This document shows positions 1-7,419 of a stretch of 32,477 nucleotides of DNA, in pieces; position 1 is the stretch's first letter, and each line of letters starts with the position of its first letter. The stretch spans positions 1-32,477 of the forward strand of contig JAAVAP010000027.1 in NCBI GenBank assembly GCA_014804005.1, written 5' to 3'. Source of the DNA: Treponema sp. Its GTDB lineage: Bacteria; Spirochaetota; Spirochaetia; Treponematales; Treponemataceae. The position numbers and the translations under genes are program-made. The notes beneath the pieces are model-generated. The model ran no database searches and was not told the origin of the DNA. It was given only the letters and a program-made list of their open reading frames with translations.

Positions 1-47
1 ATTTTTTACAACAATGTTGCAGGCTAGGCAACAGTAGGAGTGGTGTT

Positions 48-299
48 ATGGAAGTTTCAGAAGGATTGAAGAACGGAATGAAAGTCGGCGAAGAGTTGAA
101 GTCGCTCAGTTTTGTCCTGAAAGTCATCCTTGTCGTTTGGGGCGATGTGTACGGAATCGTCCGCCGCGTTACGAGCGGAAAAACGGTTCCCGTTATTATC
201 GGCGTTGTGCAGTTCCTGACGGGAAACCTTTTCGGGCTTATTTGGCTCGTTGACCTGATTATGATGATAACAAAGAAAGAAATTCCTTTGGCCGACTAA
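48..299 (+). CDS. Small TM2-like membrane protein
   Basis: This is an 83-residue protein with a good ribosome site (AGGAG 7 nt before the ATG). It has two hydrophobic stretches, at about residues 20-38 and 49-74. The second, around GVVQFLTGNLFGLIWLVDLI, resembles the second half of TM2 domains (a GxxQ...GxFGxWxLiD pattern), and the GDVYG segment before it could match the start of that domain. TM2 proteins are small inner-membrane proteins whose bacterial function is mostly unknown. The gene ends just before a strong terminator hairpin and faces the DUF3021 gene. The TM2 assignment is an inference from pattern; a plain two-helix membrane protein is the alternative. I see nothing upstream in the first 47 bases beyond the ribosome site. 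Confidence 0.6.
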   Translation: MEVSEGLKNGMKVGEELKSLSFVLKVILVVWGDVYGIVRRVTSGKTVPVIIGVVQFLTGNLFGLIWLVDLIMMITKKEIPLAD

Positions 300-334
300 G
301 CGGAATTTCGCAGGCGGCGCACGTTGTTACCGTT

Positions 335-370
335 AAAAAGGCAATTGCAGAATTTGCAATTGCCTTTTTT
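335..370. terminator. Bidirectional rho-independent terminator
   Basis: A perfect inverted repeat (arms 335-349 and 355-369, 5-nt loop) has A-rich and T-rich outer ends, so it can terminate from both sides. It lies between the convergent TM2-like gene and the DUF3021 gene and probably ends both transcripts. Confidence 0.85.
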
Positions 371-386
371 TATATGCGCGAGCCTG

Positions 387-824
387 TCACGGCAGAAGTG
401 CCGCGTCGTTCTGCTCCGCCGCTTCTTTCCGCCGGTTTTCGAGCATGCGGTTGATGCTGTCAACGTCGCGCTTTACGCTTATCATGTCGAGGAAAAATCC
501 TGCCGCCTGGACGATGCCCACGTACAGGAATACCATCCACCAGTTTTCCGCCGAAAACCATTTGAGCGCAAGCCCCGTGCCGAGCACCGTCGCGCAGACG
601 GAGGCGTACACGGCAAGCACGCGCAGGGCAACATGCCTGAACGGAATCGCATCGAGAATCCGCAGCAATGCCGTGATGGCGAACGAAAGCGCGATCAGCT
701 CGAATGTCAGCGAGATGGCCTGATGGCGGCCGCACATAATCCGGGAGATGCCGAACACCGCCGCGATGACGAGCGTTGACAGCGCGAGCGCGGATCGGAC
801 GAATTCTTTGACGGCTTTTTTCAT
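387..824 (-). CDS. DUF3021 family membrane protein
   Basis: This 145-residue protein has four predicted membrane helices, at about residues 10-28, 38-58, 66-86 and 93-113, and a charged C-terminal tail. DUF3021 proteins are typically encoded directly after a stand-alone LytTR regulator, and that is the arrangement here: the start codon overlaps the stop of the LytTR gene by 4 nt, so the two are co-translated. By family analogy it may be a membrane partner that modulates the LytTR protein, but the biochemical role is not established. The pair is best known from Firmicutes, and the GC-rich composition here fits acquisition by transfer. The family call rests on topology and context. Confidence 0.75.
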   Translation of the reverse strand: MKKAVKEFVRSALALSTLVIAAVFGISRIMCGRHQAISLTFELIALSFAITALLRILDAIPFRHVALRVLAVYASVCATVLGTGLALKWFSAENWWMVFLYVGIVQAAGFFLDMISVKRDVDSINRMLENRRKEAAEQNDAALLP

Positions 825-1270
825 AGCCCCTCCGACGCGAGATAGTCGCGGATGTCTTTCAGGTACGTGCGCGAGACGATCAGGCGCATGCCGTTTTTGA
901 GCACCGCCTCAAGCCTGCTGTTGGCAATCCGGCGGACGCTCTCAAGCACGGCGATGTTCATGAGGCACGACTTGCTGATCCTGATGATGCCGCGCCGCGC
1001 GAGCCGCGTTTCGATTTCGTAGAGCCGGCAGTCCGCCCCGAACACTGCGCCGTCGGTATAGATGAACGTGCGCTTTTCGACGCTTTCGATATAGAGGATG
1101 TCCGCAATGCTGATTTTCCGCCGCGCACCGCTTTCCGCCTCAAACCCGAACACCGCCCCGTCCAAGTTGCGGATGCCCCGGACGAGATGCTCCACGAACC
1201 TGTCGTAGCGCGGATATTCCACCGTGACCGTCAGCGGCTGCCCTTTGTTTTCTTTCAGAAGTAGTTTCAG
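821..1270 (-). CDS. LytTR-type DNA-binding response regulator (no receiver domain)
   Basis: The protein is a 149-residue LytTR domain with a short N-terminal segment and no CheY-like receiver. Family landmarks are the IADILYIESVEKRTFIY strand, the RISKSCLMNIAVLESV segment and NSRLEAVLKNG...VSRTYLK near the end; this domain inserts beta-strand loops into successive major grooves. I choose the CTG at 1268-1270 as the start, because an AGGAGG lies 8 nt upstream (1279-1284) and the extra 16 residues (KLLLKENKGQPLTVTVEYPR) match the usual N-terminus of the LytTR/DUF3021 class. The first standard start, GTG at 1222, has no ribosome site and would cut that strand off. It probably regulates its own operon and perhaps neighbours; the target is unknown. 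Confidence 0.82.
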   Translation of the reverse strand: MKLLLKENKGQPLTVTVEYPRYDRFVEHLVRGIRNLDGAVFGFEAESGARRKISIADILYIESVEKRTFIYTDGAVFGADCRLYEIETRLARRGIIRISKSCLMNIAVLESVRRIANSRLEAVLKNGMRLIVSRTYLKDIRDYLASEGL

Positions 1271-1398
1271 CGTTCCGCCCTCCTTTCCGACCGTTCATAC
1301 TACACCGCCGCCCGCCAAAAGAAAAGCCCGTCGCGCCCAAGCTGCACTTGCGGTGGTGTGAAATGCAGAAGTGCCGGAAAAGGCAATGCAAAAAAAAA

Positions 1399-2586
1399 TC
1401 AGGCGCGCTTGTTTTCTGTGCGCTGAAAAATCTTTCCTGCGACAACGGTTGCCACAAAGACGATTGCCATGACGGGGAGCGTGTTTCCGAGGAAAAAATC
1501 CCAGCCGAGCGAAATGCGGTAGAGGACGAATCCGAACAGCCAGAGCACGGCGTTCCGCACGTTGCACCGTTTTTGGGACGAGTCGGACTTGAGGACGGAG
1601 AAATCCGCGCAGAGGACGGCAATCATCGGGGCAAACACCGAGCCGATGAGATAGAGGAATCCCGTGATGTCGTCCATGGGAAGGAAGACCGCGCCCACCG
1701 TTCCTGCCGCCGCCACGACGACCGCCACCCGTTTTCCGACCGGGCGCGGAACAATCGTCTCGAACGAAATGCCCGCCGAATATGCATCGAGGAATGTCGT
1801 CGTGACCGTGGAAAGCACGACAATGGCAAGCGCGGCAAAGCCAAGCCCGCTTTTGAGCATGATTTGCGCAATGTCCGATTCGCCCGTGAACAGTGCCGCC
1901 CCCATGCCGATGACGTACATCCAGCAACTCGTGATGCCATACACGACCGCGCTCACCAGCGACGACGCAAGCGGGCGGGGGCTGTCTTTCGTGTAGTCGG
2001 CGATGAGCGGAAGCCATGAGATTGGCATTGCGGCGGCAAGCTCCACCGCCGCGCCAAAGCGCATCGTCTCTTCCTGCGCAAGAGCAAAGACGGGCGAGCC
2101 GCCGCCAAAAAATACAGTTCTGCAGAGCAGGAGCGTCAGCACGAACAGCGCGCCGAGTGCCACCGCGCTCAAGCGGCCAATGCGCGAAACGCCCGTGACA
2201 ATCCACAGGACAATCAGCACACCGATTAACGCCGCCCACAGCCACCGCCCGAACGGAAAAATCCCGTCCGCGCACGCCGCGCCGTCGTACACCATGATTC
2301 CCGTCCAGCCCGCAAGCTGAAGCACGTTCAGGAGCGCGAAAAATTTGCTTCCCGCCACGCCAAAGCTGATTTTCGACGTTTCCATCGCGCTTTTTTGGGA
2401 GACCGCCCCCACATATCCGGCAAAGAACAGCAGCGCGCAACCGATGACGTGCCCCACAATAATCGCGCACAGCCCTTTGGCGAATCCAAGCGGCGCGAAA
2501 TATGTTCCCGTGAGCATTTCCGCAATCGAAACGCCCGCGCCGAACCACAACAATGCCATGCGGCATCCTTTTGACATGCTTTTCAT
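1399..2586 (-). CDS. cytX: CytX-like hydroxymethylpyrimidine permease
   Basis: This 395-residue polytopic inner-membrane protein of the nucleobase:cation symporter-1 (cytosine/purine permease) superfamily has about 11-12 hydrophobic helices. It starts with the family-like stretch LWFGAGVSIAEMLTGTYFAPLGF and carries a TTTFLDAYSAG segment in its middle helices. CytX proteins are assigned to import of the thiamine pyrimidine HMP because they sit with thiamine genes under TPP riboswitches, and this gene follows thiD directly. The ATG at 2586 is chosen because the thiD stop is separated from it by a single base (TGA-A-ATG) and a GGGAG precedes it; a TTG 18 nt upstream would overlap thiD. Expression should drop when TPP is plentiful. 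Confidence 0.85.
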   Translation of the reverse strand: MKSMSKGCRMALLWFGAGVSIAEMLTGTYFAPLGFAKGLCAIIVGHVIGCALLFFAGYVGAVSQKSAMETSKISFGVAGSKFFALLNVLQLAGWTGIMVYDGAACADGIFPFGRWLWAALIGVLIVLWIVTGVSRIGRLSAVALGALFVLTLLLCRTVFFGGGSPVFALAQEETMRFGAAVELAAAMPISWLPLIADYTKDSPRPLASSLVSAVVYGITSCWMYVIGMGAALFTGESDIAQIMLKSGLGFAALAIVVLSTVTTTFLDAYSAGISFETIVPRPVGKRVAVVVAAAGTVGAVFLPMDDITGFLYLIGSVFAPMIAVLCADFSVLKSDSSQKRCNVRNAVLWLFGFVLYRISLGWDFFLGNTLPVMAIVFVATVVAGKIFQRTENKRA

Positions 2587-2587
2587 T

Positions 2588-3379
2588 TCAGTAATCTCCC
2601 TCAATCGCGAACGCGTGATTCATCGGGCCGTTTCCCGTGCCCAGATTAAGCTGTGCCGAAAGGCAAGACGACACATACCGCTTCGCTTTTTCGACCGCCT
2701 GTTCAAGCGGCAGGCCTTTCGCAAGATTCGCGGCAATCGCGCTCGAAAGCGTACAGCCCGTTCCGTGCGTGTTCGGGTTTTCCACATGACTGCCATAAAA
2801 CCACGTTCTGCCGCCGCGCGAAAACAAAAAATCGTTCGCGTCGTTCACCCGGTGGCCGCCCTTGACCAGCACGGCGCACCCGTACCGCCGGAACATGATT
2901 TCCGCTGCCTTTTCCATGTCCGCTTCCGAAGCGATTGTGATGTCCGCAAGGACTTCCGCTTCGGGAATGTTCGGCGTGGCGACGAGCGCGAGCGGAAGCA
3001 ACGAATCCCGGAGCGCGCCCATCGCGCTTTCATCGATGAGCCGCGCGCCGCTCGTGGAGACCATCACCGGGTCAACGACGATGTTCGCAAGCGCGAACTT
3101 TTTTACGCAGCCGCATGTCGCAAGAATCAGCGACTCGGACGGAATCATGCCCGTCTTTACCGCGTCGGGAACGATGTCTTCCGCAACGGCGGCAATCTGT
3201 TTTTCCAAGAAATCGGCTTCCACTGCCAGAATGCCGCGCACGCCCGTTGTGTTCTGCGCCGTGAGTGCCGTAATCGCGCTCATCGCATACACGCCGTGCG
3301 CCGTCATCGTCTTGATGTCCGCCTGAATTCCCGCCCCGCCGCAGGAATCGCTTCCCGCAATTGTCAATGCCGTTTTCAT
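2588..3379 (-). CDS. thiD: Hydroxymethylpyrimidine/phosphomethylpyrimidine kinase ThiD
   Basis: ThiD phosphorylates HMP to HMP-P and then HMP-PP, the pyrimidine half of thiamine. The 263-residue protein has normal length and clear ribokinase-fold signatures: ALTIAGSDSCGGAGIQADIKT at the N-terminus (substrate site), DPVMVSTSGARL in the middle, the VLVKGGH strand, and NTHGTGCTLSSAIAANLA near residue 212, which holds the anion hole and catalytic Asp/Gly-Thr-Gly-Cys motif. No other thiamine biosynthesis gene is present in the window, so together with cytX this looks like salvage of imported HMP. Its ATG overlaps the stop of a 35-codon ORF, and both lie downstream of a TPP riboswitch. Confidence 0.96.
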   Translation of the reverse strand: MKTALTIAGSDSCGGAGIQADIKTMTAHGVYAMSAITALTAQNTTGVRGILAVEADFLEKQIAAVAEDIVPDAVKTGMIPSESLILATCGCVKKFALANIVVDPVMVSTSGARLIDESAMGALRDSLLPLALVATPNIPEAEVLADITIASEADMEKAAEIMFRRYGCAVLVKGGHRVNDANDFLFSRGGRTWFYGSHVENPNTHGTGCTLSSAIAANLAKGLPLEQAVEKAKRYVSSCLSAQLNLGTGNGPMNHAFAIEGDY

Positions 3380-3483
3380 GCCGATTCCCTCGTGCCGAGC
3401 GCAAGCAACGCGGCTTCATCATTCGTGCTGTTCCAGATAAGCGGATTTTTCGTGCGCGTGATAGCAAGCCATTTTCCCCGCAT
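3376..3483 (-). CDS. 35-codon ORF between riboswitch and thiD
   Basis: A short ORF starts at ATG 3483 with AAGGAG 6 nt upstream and ends with a TGA that overlaps the thiD ATG (ATGA). The peptide begins MRGKWLAITRTKNP and ends GTRESA; I recognise no family. The good ribosome site and the stop/start overlap suggest it is translated and that thiD is read by coupled re-initiation. thiD has no comparable ribosome site of its own, so this ORF probably carries the ribosome entry point that the riboswitch controls. It could alternatively be the remnant of a former thiamine gene. Confidence 0.55.
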   Translation of the reverse strand: MRGKWLAITRTKNPLIWNSTNDEAALLALGTRESA

Positions 3484-3534
3484 AGGAAACTCCTTAAAAA
3501 TAGGTTCTGACTTGAAAAGCGCAAAAAGAGATGG

Positions 3535-3626
3535 TTGCATTCCCTACGTTGGCATTATCCAAATCAGGTCATCGGGTCAAGGAAACATCCTACTCTCAGG
3601 CAGCTTCGCGCCGCCTCCCCGTGCAA
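3535..3626 (-). promoter_or_regulatory. TPP (THI-box) riboswitch
   Basis: On the minus strand the region shows the conserved thi-box parts in order. P1 pairs 3622-3626 with 3535-3539 (TTGCA/TGCAA). These are followed by CGGGGAGGC, a GC-rich P3 hairpin, CTGAGAGTAGGATG, then GACCTGATTTGGATAATGCC and AACGTAGGGAA. The last two blocks are the pyrophosphate- and pyrimidine-sensing signatures. It lies in the leader of the 35-codon ORF-thiD-cytX operon. I see no terminator hairpin with a T-run between it and the first ribosome site (3485-3495), so control of translation initiation is more likely than attenuation. Confidence 0.95.
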
Positions 3627-3631
3627 GAAAC

Positions 3632-3660
3632 GGTATAGCAGAAAAAAGAAAAATATGCAA
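3632..3660 (-). promoter_or_regulatory. Sigma-70 promoter of the thiamine operon
   Basis: On the minus strand TTGCAT (3655-3660), a 17-nt spacer and TATACC (3632-3637) place the transcript start at the 5' edge of the TPP riboswitch, as expected for a riboswitch-led mRNA. Confidence 0.7.
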
Positions 3661-3688
3661 GGGCAGGAATTGCCGTTCGCGCTCGCTA

Positions 3689-3717
3689 TTGACCTTTTGT
3701 TTTCAATATTGTATAAT
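3689..3717 (+). promoter_or_regulatory. Sigma-70 promoter of the lolA-like gene
   Basis: TTGACC (3689-3694), a 17-nt spacer and a perfect TATAAT (3712-3717). The ATG at 3724 begins 6 nt after the -10 box, so the mRNA should start at or within a base or two of the start codon (leaderless). Confidence 0.8.
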
Positions 3718-3723
3718 ATGCTG

Positions 3724-4383
3724 ATGTTTAAAAAAATAACGTTTTTCGTTTTGACTTTTGCTTTTTTCATTTGCGCGGCGTTTTCGCAAGTAATCGTCAC
3801 CGCCAATGAATATTTCGCGCAAGTTTCCGAAAAATATGGCACGATAAAAGATTACGAATCCTCCGCCAATATAATCATCGGCAAAAGGGAAATGCGCGGG
3901 CGCATAACTTATCTTTCTCCGAATATGATGCGCATCGATTTTTCCGAACCCGCGTCACAGGCGATTGTTTTTGACGGCAAAAAACTCGTCGTCTATCTTC
4001 CCGAAAACGCGATGCTTCTTACGCAGGACGCGAATTCCGAATCTTTGGCGACTTCCGAAGGGCTTTCCTTGATGCGCCGTTATTATTCCGTGAGCTACGA
4101 AACAAGCCAAACGCCAGTTCCGCTCGAAGAAGGCTCGGACGAAGAAGTCGTTCGCCTTATGCTTTGGCGGCGAACTACCAGCGAGGCGTTCCGCTACATT
4201 AGGCTTTCGATAAATCCGAACACGAAAATGATTCGCCGGCTTGAGGCGGTGACGCCCGCGAATGTTGCGTATGTTTTTGATTTTTTGAGCTACGAAATCA
4301 ATCAAGGTTTGACGGAACAACGTTTCAAATATGACATTCCGTCCGCCGCGAATACTTACGACAATTTTATGTTCTCCCAATAA
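3724..4383 (+). CDS. LolA-like outer-membrane lipoprotein carrier
   Basis: The protein has 219 residues with a cleavable signal peptide (MFKKITFFVLTFAFFICAAF, probable cut before SQV) and a LolA/DUF4292-type fold: NEYFAQVSEKYGTIKDYESSAN, then alternating strands including GRITYLSPNMMRIDFSEP, KKLVVYLPEN and FRYIRLSINPNTKMIRRLE. LolA proteins chaperone lipoproteins through the periplasm, which suits lipoprotein-rich spirochaetes. I start it at ATG 3724; the upstream ATG at 3718 lies inside the -10 box and there is no ribosome site for either. It is followed after 17 nt by the RodZ-like gene and then rimO, probably one operon. A general LolA-superfamily role is likely; strict orthology to LolA is not proven. 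Confidence 0.78.
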   Translation: MFKKITFFVLTFAFFICAAFSQVIVTANEYFAQVSEKYGTIKDYESSANIIIGKREMRGRITYLSPNMMRIDFSEPASQAIVFDGKKLVVYLPENAMLLTQDANSESLATSEGLSLMRRYYSVSYETSQTPVPLEEGSDEEVVRLMLWRRTTSEAFRYIRLSINPNTKMIRRLEAVTPANVAYVFDFLSYEINQGLTEQRFKYDIPSAANTYDNFMFSQ

Positions 4384-4400
4384 AAATCAGGAATTTTTTT

Positions 4401-5489
4401 ATGGAAAGTTACGGCACGATTTTAAGGAAGGCCAGAGAATCAAAAGGCATTTCAATAGAAACCGCAGCTCAAGAGACTTCGATTTTGCAGCAATACATCG
4501 AGGCTTTGGAAAACGAAATGACGGACGTTTTTCACGGCGAGGCTTATGTTGTGGGATTTTTACGGAATTACGGCGACTATCTCGAGCTGGATTCCCAGCG
4601 GCTCATCAATCTTTACAAAAATATGCTTCTTCAGGAATCGCCCATTCCCGAAGGTTTGATCGAAAAGCCGATTCCGCCTTATGTCATTCCGGCGATTATT
4701 TTGGGCGGACTTGTCGTCGTAGCGGCGATTGTTTTGCTCGCGCTTTATTTCAAAGTTTATCGTCCGCAGCAAATCGAAAAACAAAACACTTACGCGATTT
4801 CAAGCAAAGTTCAGCAAAAAACTTATGAATTGGGCGATACGCCTTTGAACGAACGGCTTTATGTGGGCGACCAAATCCTTGTTCCCGTGAGCGGCGGAAA
4901 CGTCGTGTTCACCGTGATGAGCGACACCCATTCACGCCTGGGCTTGGAAACTCCGATTGGGCTTCAATATTTCGAGCTAAGCGAAACTCGCGAACTTGAC
5001 GTGGACGGCGACAATTTCTTTGATGTCGTAATCGATGTTTGGGAAATTTCTTCCAACGAAACATCTCGCGGCGCGGAAGTATATATGATGCTACGTGATT
5101 CAAGTTTCGTGGAAAATGCCGATGCCACTTCAATTCCAGTGACTTCATCTTCGCAAAATCGTTCGCAAACTCCGATTTTGGACGACAACCGCGCATATCC
5201 TTTCACGCTGAACGCAACGTTCAGGAATCCTTGCGTTTTCCGTTATGAAGTGGATCGCAATGAGTCGGTGGAAAATTATTATTCCAGCGGCGACGCGATT
5301 ACGATGACGGCGAACAACCGCGTGCGCATTTGGGGCGCGAACGGCAACGCAGTCAAATTCCAAATTATTGCGGCGGGACGCACTCACGATTTGCAAATCG
5401 CAAGGGCGGGCGAAGTGATTGTCCAGGACATCAAATGGATTCGCATCGACGACATTCACTACAGATTGGTGGTTGAAGAACTTGACTAA
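4401..5489 (+). CDS. RodZ-like HTH/transmembrane morphogenesis protein
   Basis: This 362-residue protein has the RodZ layout. A cytoplasmic Xre-type HTH (residues 1-70, YGTILRKARESKGISIETAAQ...YIEALENE...GEAYVVGFLRNY) is followed by one membrane helix (about 93-114, IPAIILGGLVVVAAIVLLALYF) and a long extracytoplasmic beta-rich part ending in DUF4115-like strands (residues 280-362). RodZ links MreB filaments to the cell-wall elongation machinery. AGGAA precedes the ATG. The gene lies between the LolA-like gene and rimO and overlaps the likely rimO start by 8 nt. The extracytoplasmic domain is longer than in E. coli RodZ and less conserved, so partner interactions may differ. Confidence 0.82.
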   Translation: MESYGTILRKARESKGISIETAAQETSILQQYIEALENEMTDVFHGEAYVVGFLRNYGDYLELDSQRLINLYKNMLLQESPIPEGLIEKPIPPYVIPAIILGGLVVVAAIVLLALYFKVYRPQQIEKQNTYAISSKVQQKTYELGDTPLNERLYVGDQILVPVSGGNVVFTVMSDTHSRLGLETPIGLQYFELSETRELDVDGDNFFDVVIDVWEISSNETSRGAEVYMMLRDSSFVENADATSIPVTSSSQNRSQTPILDDNRAYPFTLNATFRNPCVFRYEVDRNESVENYYSSGDAITMTANNRVRIWGANGNAVKFQIIAAGRTHDLQIARAGEVIVQDIKWIRIDDIHYRLVVEELD

Positions 5490-6879
5490 AAAAGCGAAAA
5501 AGTTTTTTTTGGACGAGCACGGCTGCGCGAAAAATCAGGTTGACGGCGAAATAATAATTTCGAATTTGATTCTTGCGGGCTACGAGCGAACGGAAAATGC
5601 CGAGGACGCGGATTTCATCGTAATCAATTCTTGCGGCTTCATCGAAAGCGCGAAAAAAGAATCGCTTGACGCTTTGGTCGGCGCGCGAAAAATCTTTCCG
5701 AAAAAGAAAATAATTTTTGCGGGATGTCTTGCCCAGCGTTATTCCGAAATTTTCAAAACTGAACTTCCCGAAGCCGACGGAATTTTCGGCAACGGCGATT
5801 TGAATTTGATTGCGGACGTGGCGAAAAAAGTCTTGCAAGGCAAGCGAACCGTGCTCGCGCCGGAACAGGCTGGCGTAAATTGCGCGGAACGCTTCGTGAA
5901 CCTTTCCTTTGAAAATTCGGTTTACGTGAAAATCACCGAAGGCTGCTCGAACCATTGCGCGTTTTGCGCGATTCCGCTCATTCGCGGCGAACTGCGAAGC
6001 CGCCCTTCCCAAGATGTGCTTTCGGAAATAAAATCGCTTTTGCGGCGCGGCATTTTTGAAATAAATCTTGTGGGCCAAGATTTGGCGGCGTATGGCACGG
6101 AAAAAACTTTCGTGCGCGGAAAAGAAAAAACGCGCTCGCCGCTTTATTCGTTGCTCGAAAAAATCAGCGCGCTCAAAGGAAATTTTTGGGTGCGGCTTTT
6201 GTACATTCATCCCGATCATTTTCCGCTGGACATTTTGGAACTGCTCAAAAAAGATTCGCGCCTGCTCGCGTACTTCGACATTCCGTTCCAATCTGGCGAT
6301 GATGAAATTATCCGCGCGATGAACAGAAAGTCAACGCAAAAAGATTACGTCGAGCTTGTGCGCAAAATCCGCGCCGCGCTTCCGAACGCCGCGATTCGCA
6401 CGACTTTTCTTACAGGATTTCCAGGCGAAAATGAAGACGCTTTTGCGAACACTTTGGATTTTTTGAAAAAGATTCGCGCAGATTGGGCGGGCGCGTTTTG
6501 CTACAGCAAAGAGGACGGCACTCCAGCAGCGAAGATGAAAAATCCCGTGCCGAAAAAAATTGCCGCCGCTCGCCAAAAAATTCTGCTTTCTGCGCAGGAA
6601 AAAATCGCGGCGGAAAATCTCGCGCGCCGAATCAAAAATGAGAATGGCGAAAATCTCGAATACGAAGTTTTGATTGAAGAAATTTTTTCGGAAGAAAAAG
6701 GCGAGTCGTTCGCGATTGGACGCGCTTGGTTTCAAGCACCCGACGTGGACGGAAATTTCGTGGTGCGATTCGACGGCGAAGACGAAGCCGCGCGCGCGTT
6801 GGTAAAGCCCGGCCGCGTCGTTCGCGCGAAAGCACTCGGCGTGCGCGGCGTTGACATTGATTCGGTTTTGATTCTGTGA
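5482..6879 (+). CDS. rimO: Ribosomal protein S12 methylthiotransferase RimO
   Basis: RimO is a radical-SAM enzyme that adds a methylthio group to the conserved aspartate of ribosomal protein S12. The N-terminal MTTase domain shows FFLDEHGCAKNQVDGE, NSCGFIESAKKES and IFAGCLAQRY, whose cysteines bind the auxiliary cluster. The radical-SAM motif is CSNHCAFC (CxxxCxxC), and a C-terminal TRAM domain contains the late ...GRAWFQAPDVDG...PGRVVRAK segment. I place the start at TTG 5482, overlapping the RodZ-like stop; the next in-frame TTG is at 5473. The open frame extends to 5419, but that part is only the RodZ-like gene read in another frame. Length (465 aa) is near the family norm. No terminator is visible after the stop; the palindromic array follows. 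Confidence 0.95.
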   Translation: MTKKAKKFFLDEHGCAKNQVDGEIIISNLILAGYERTENAEDADFIVINSCGFIESAKKESLDALVGARKIFPKKKIIFAGCLAQRYSEIFKTELPEADGIFGNGDLNLIADVAKKVLQGKRTVLAPEQAGVNCAERFVNLSFENSVYVKITEGCSNHCAFCAIPLIRGELRSRPSQDVLSEIKSLLRRGIFEINLVGQDLAAYGTEKTFVRGKEKTRSPLYSLLEKISALKGNFWVRLLYIHPDHFPLDILELLKKDSRLLAYFDIPFQSGDDEIIRAMNRKSTQKDYVELVRKIRAALPNAAIRTTFLTGFPGENEDAFANTLDFLKKIRADWAGAFCYSKEDGTPAAKMKNPVPKKIAAARQKILLSAQEKIAAENLARRIKNENGENLEYEVLIEEIFSEEKGESFAIGRAWFQAPDVDGNFVVRFDGEDEAARALVKPGRVVRAKALGVRGVDIDSVLIL

Positions 6880-6980
6880 TTTTTCAACAAATGAATTTTG
6901 CCGTACGAGCATGAATATTTTTGACAAAACAGCGTGAAACAGATTTTTTCAGAACAGACGAAGCCTAAATCAATGCGTAG

Positions 6981-7320
6981 CAAGAATCGTCAAAATAACG
7001 ATTGCCAAATCACCGTGCGGCAAGAATCGTCATTTTAACGAAGCCCGAATCATCGTGTAGCAGGAATCGTTAAAATAACGATTCCCAAATCATGGTGAAA
7101 CACAAATCGTTATTTTGACGAAAGCCGAATCATCGTGTGGCACGAATCGTTATTTTAACGAAACTCAAATCACGCTGAAACACAAATCGTTAAAATAACG
7201 ATTGCTAAACCACCGTGAAACATAAATCGTTATTTTGACGAAAGCCGAATCACCGTGCGGCAAGAATCGTTAAAATAACGAAACTCAAATCACGGTGAAA
7301 CACAAATCGTCATTTTTGAC
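6981..7320. repeat. 40-bp tandem palindromic array, 8.5 copies
   Basis: Eight full units and one half unit follow each other with an exact 40-bp period (unit starts 6981, 7021, 7061, 7101, 7141, 7181, 7221, 7261, 7301). A degenerate half unit can be traced at 6961-6980. Each unit has the core AATCGTTA-AAA-TAACGATT, an 8-bp inverted repeat, followed by a variable 5-base patch, AAATCACCGTG and GAAACACA or CGGCAAG. The central triplet appears as AAA in some units and TTT in others, meaning the palindrome is present in both orientations. Unit-to-unit changes in the arms (C/T at one side, A/G at the other) often keep pairing on at least one strand. There are no spacers and no reading frame through it. 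It lies between rimO and the helicase promoter. Confidence 0.93.
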
Positions 7321-7333
7321 ACTGATTTATTTA

Positions 7334-7362
7334 TTGCGATTTTGTCAATTTCGGTGTAAAAT
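7334..7362 (+). promoter_or_regulatory. Sigma-70 promoter of the helicase gene
   Basis: TTGCGA (7334-7339), 17-nt spacer, TAAAAT (7357-7362), giving a leader of about 50 nt before the ATG at 7420. The promoter abuts the end of the 40-bp array. Confidence 0.5.
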
Positions 7363-7419
7363 AGGGCAAGGCCTTAAAATTGTCGGCAAATATCAAGAAT
7401 TACAAAGAAGATTGAAAAA

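Noticed and set aside
324..779. 151-codon plus-strand frame over the DUF3021 gene
   Set aside because: Basic, His/Arg-rich shadow translation antisense to a clear membrane protein.
2345..3724. 459-codon plus-strand frame over thiD and cytX
   Set aside because: Antisense to two well-recognised genes and to the riboswitch; composition is that of a reverse-strand shadow.
6981..7320. CRISPR array
   Set aside because: Units are contiguous and conserved along their full 40 bp, so there are no unique spacers, and no cas gene is near.
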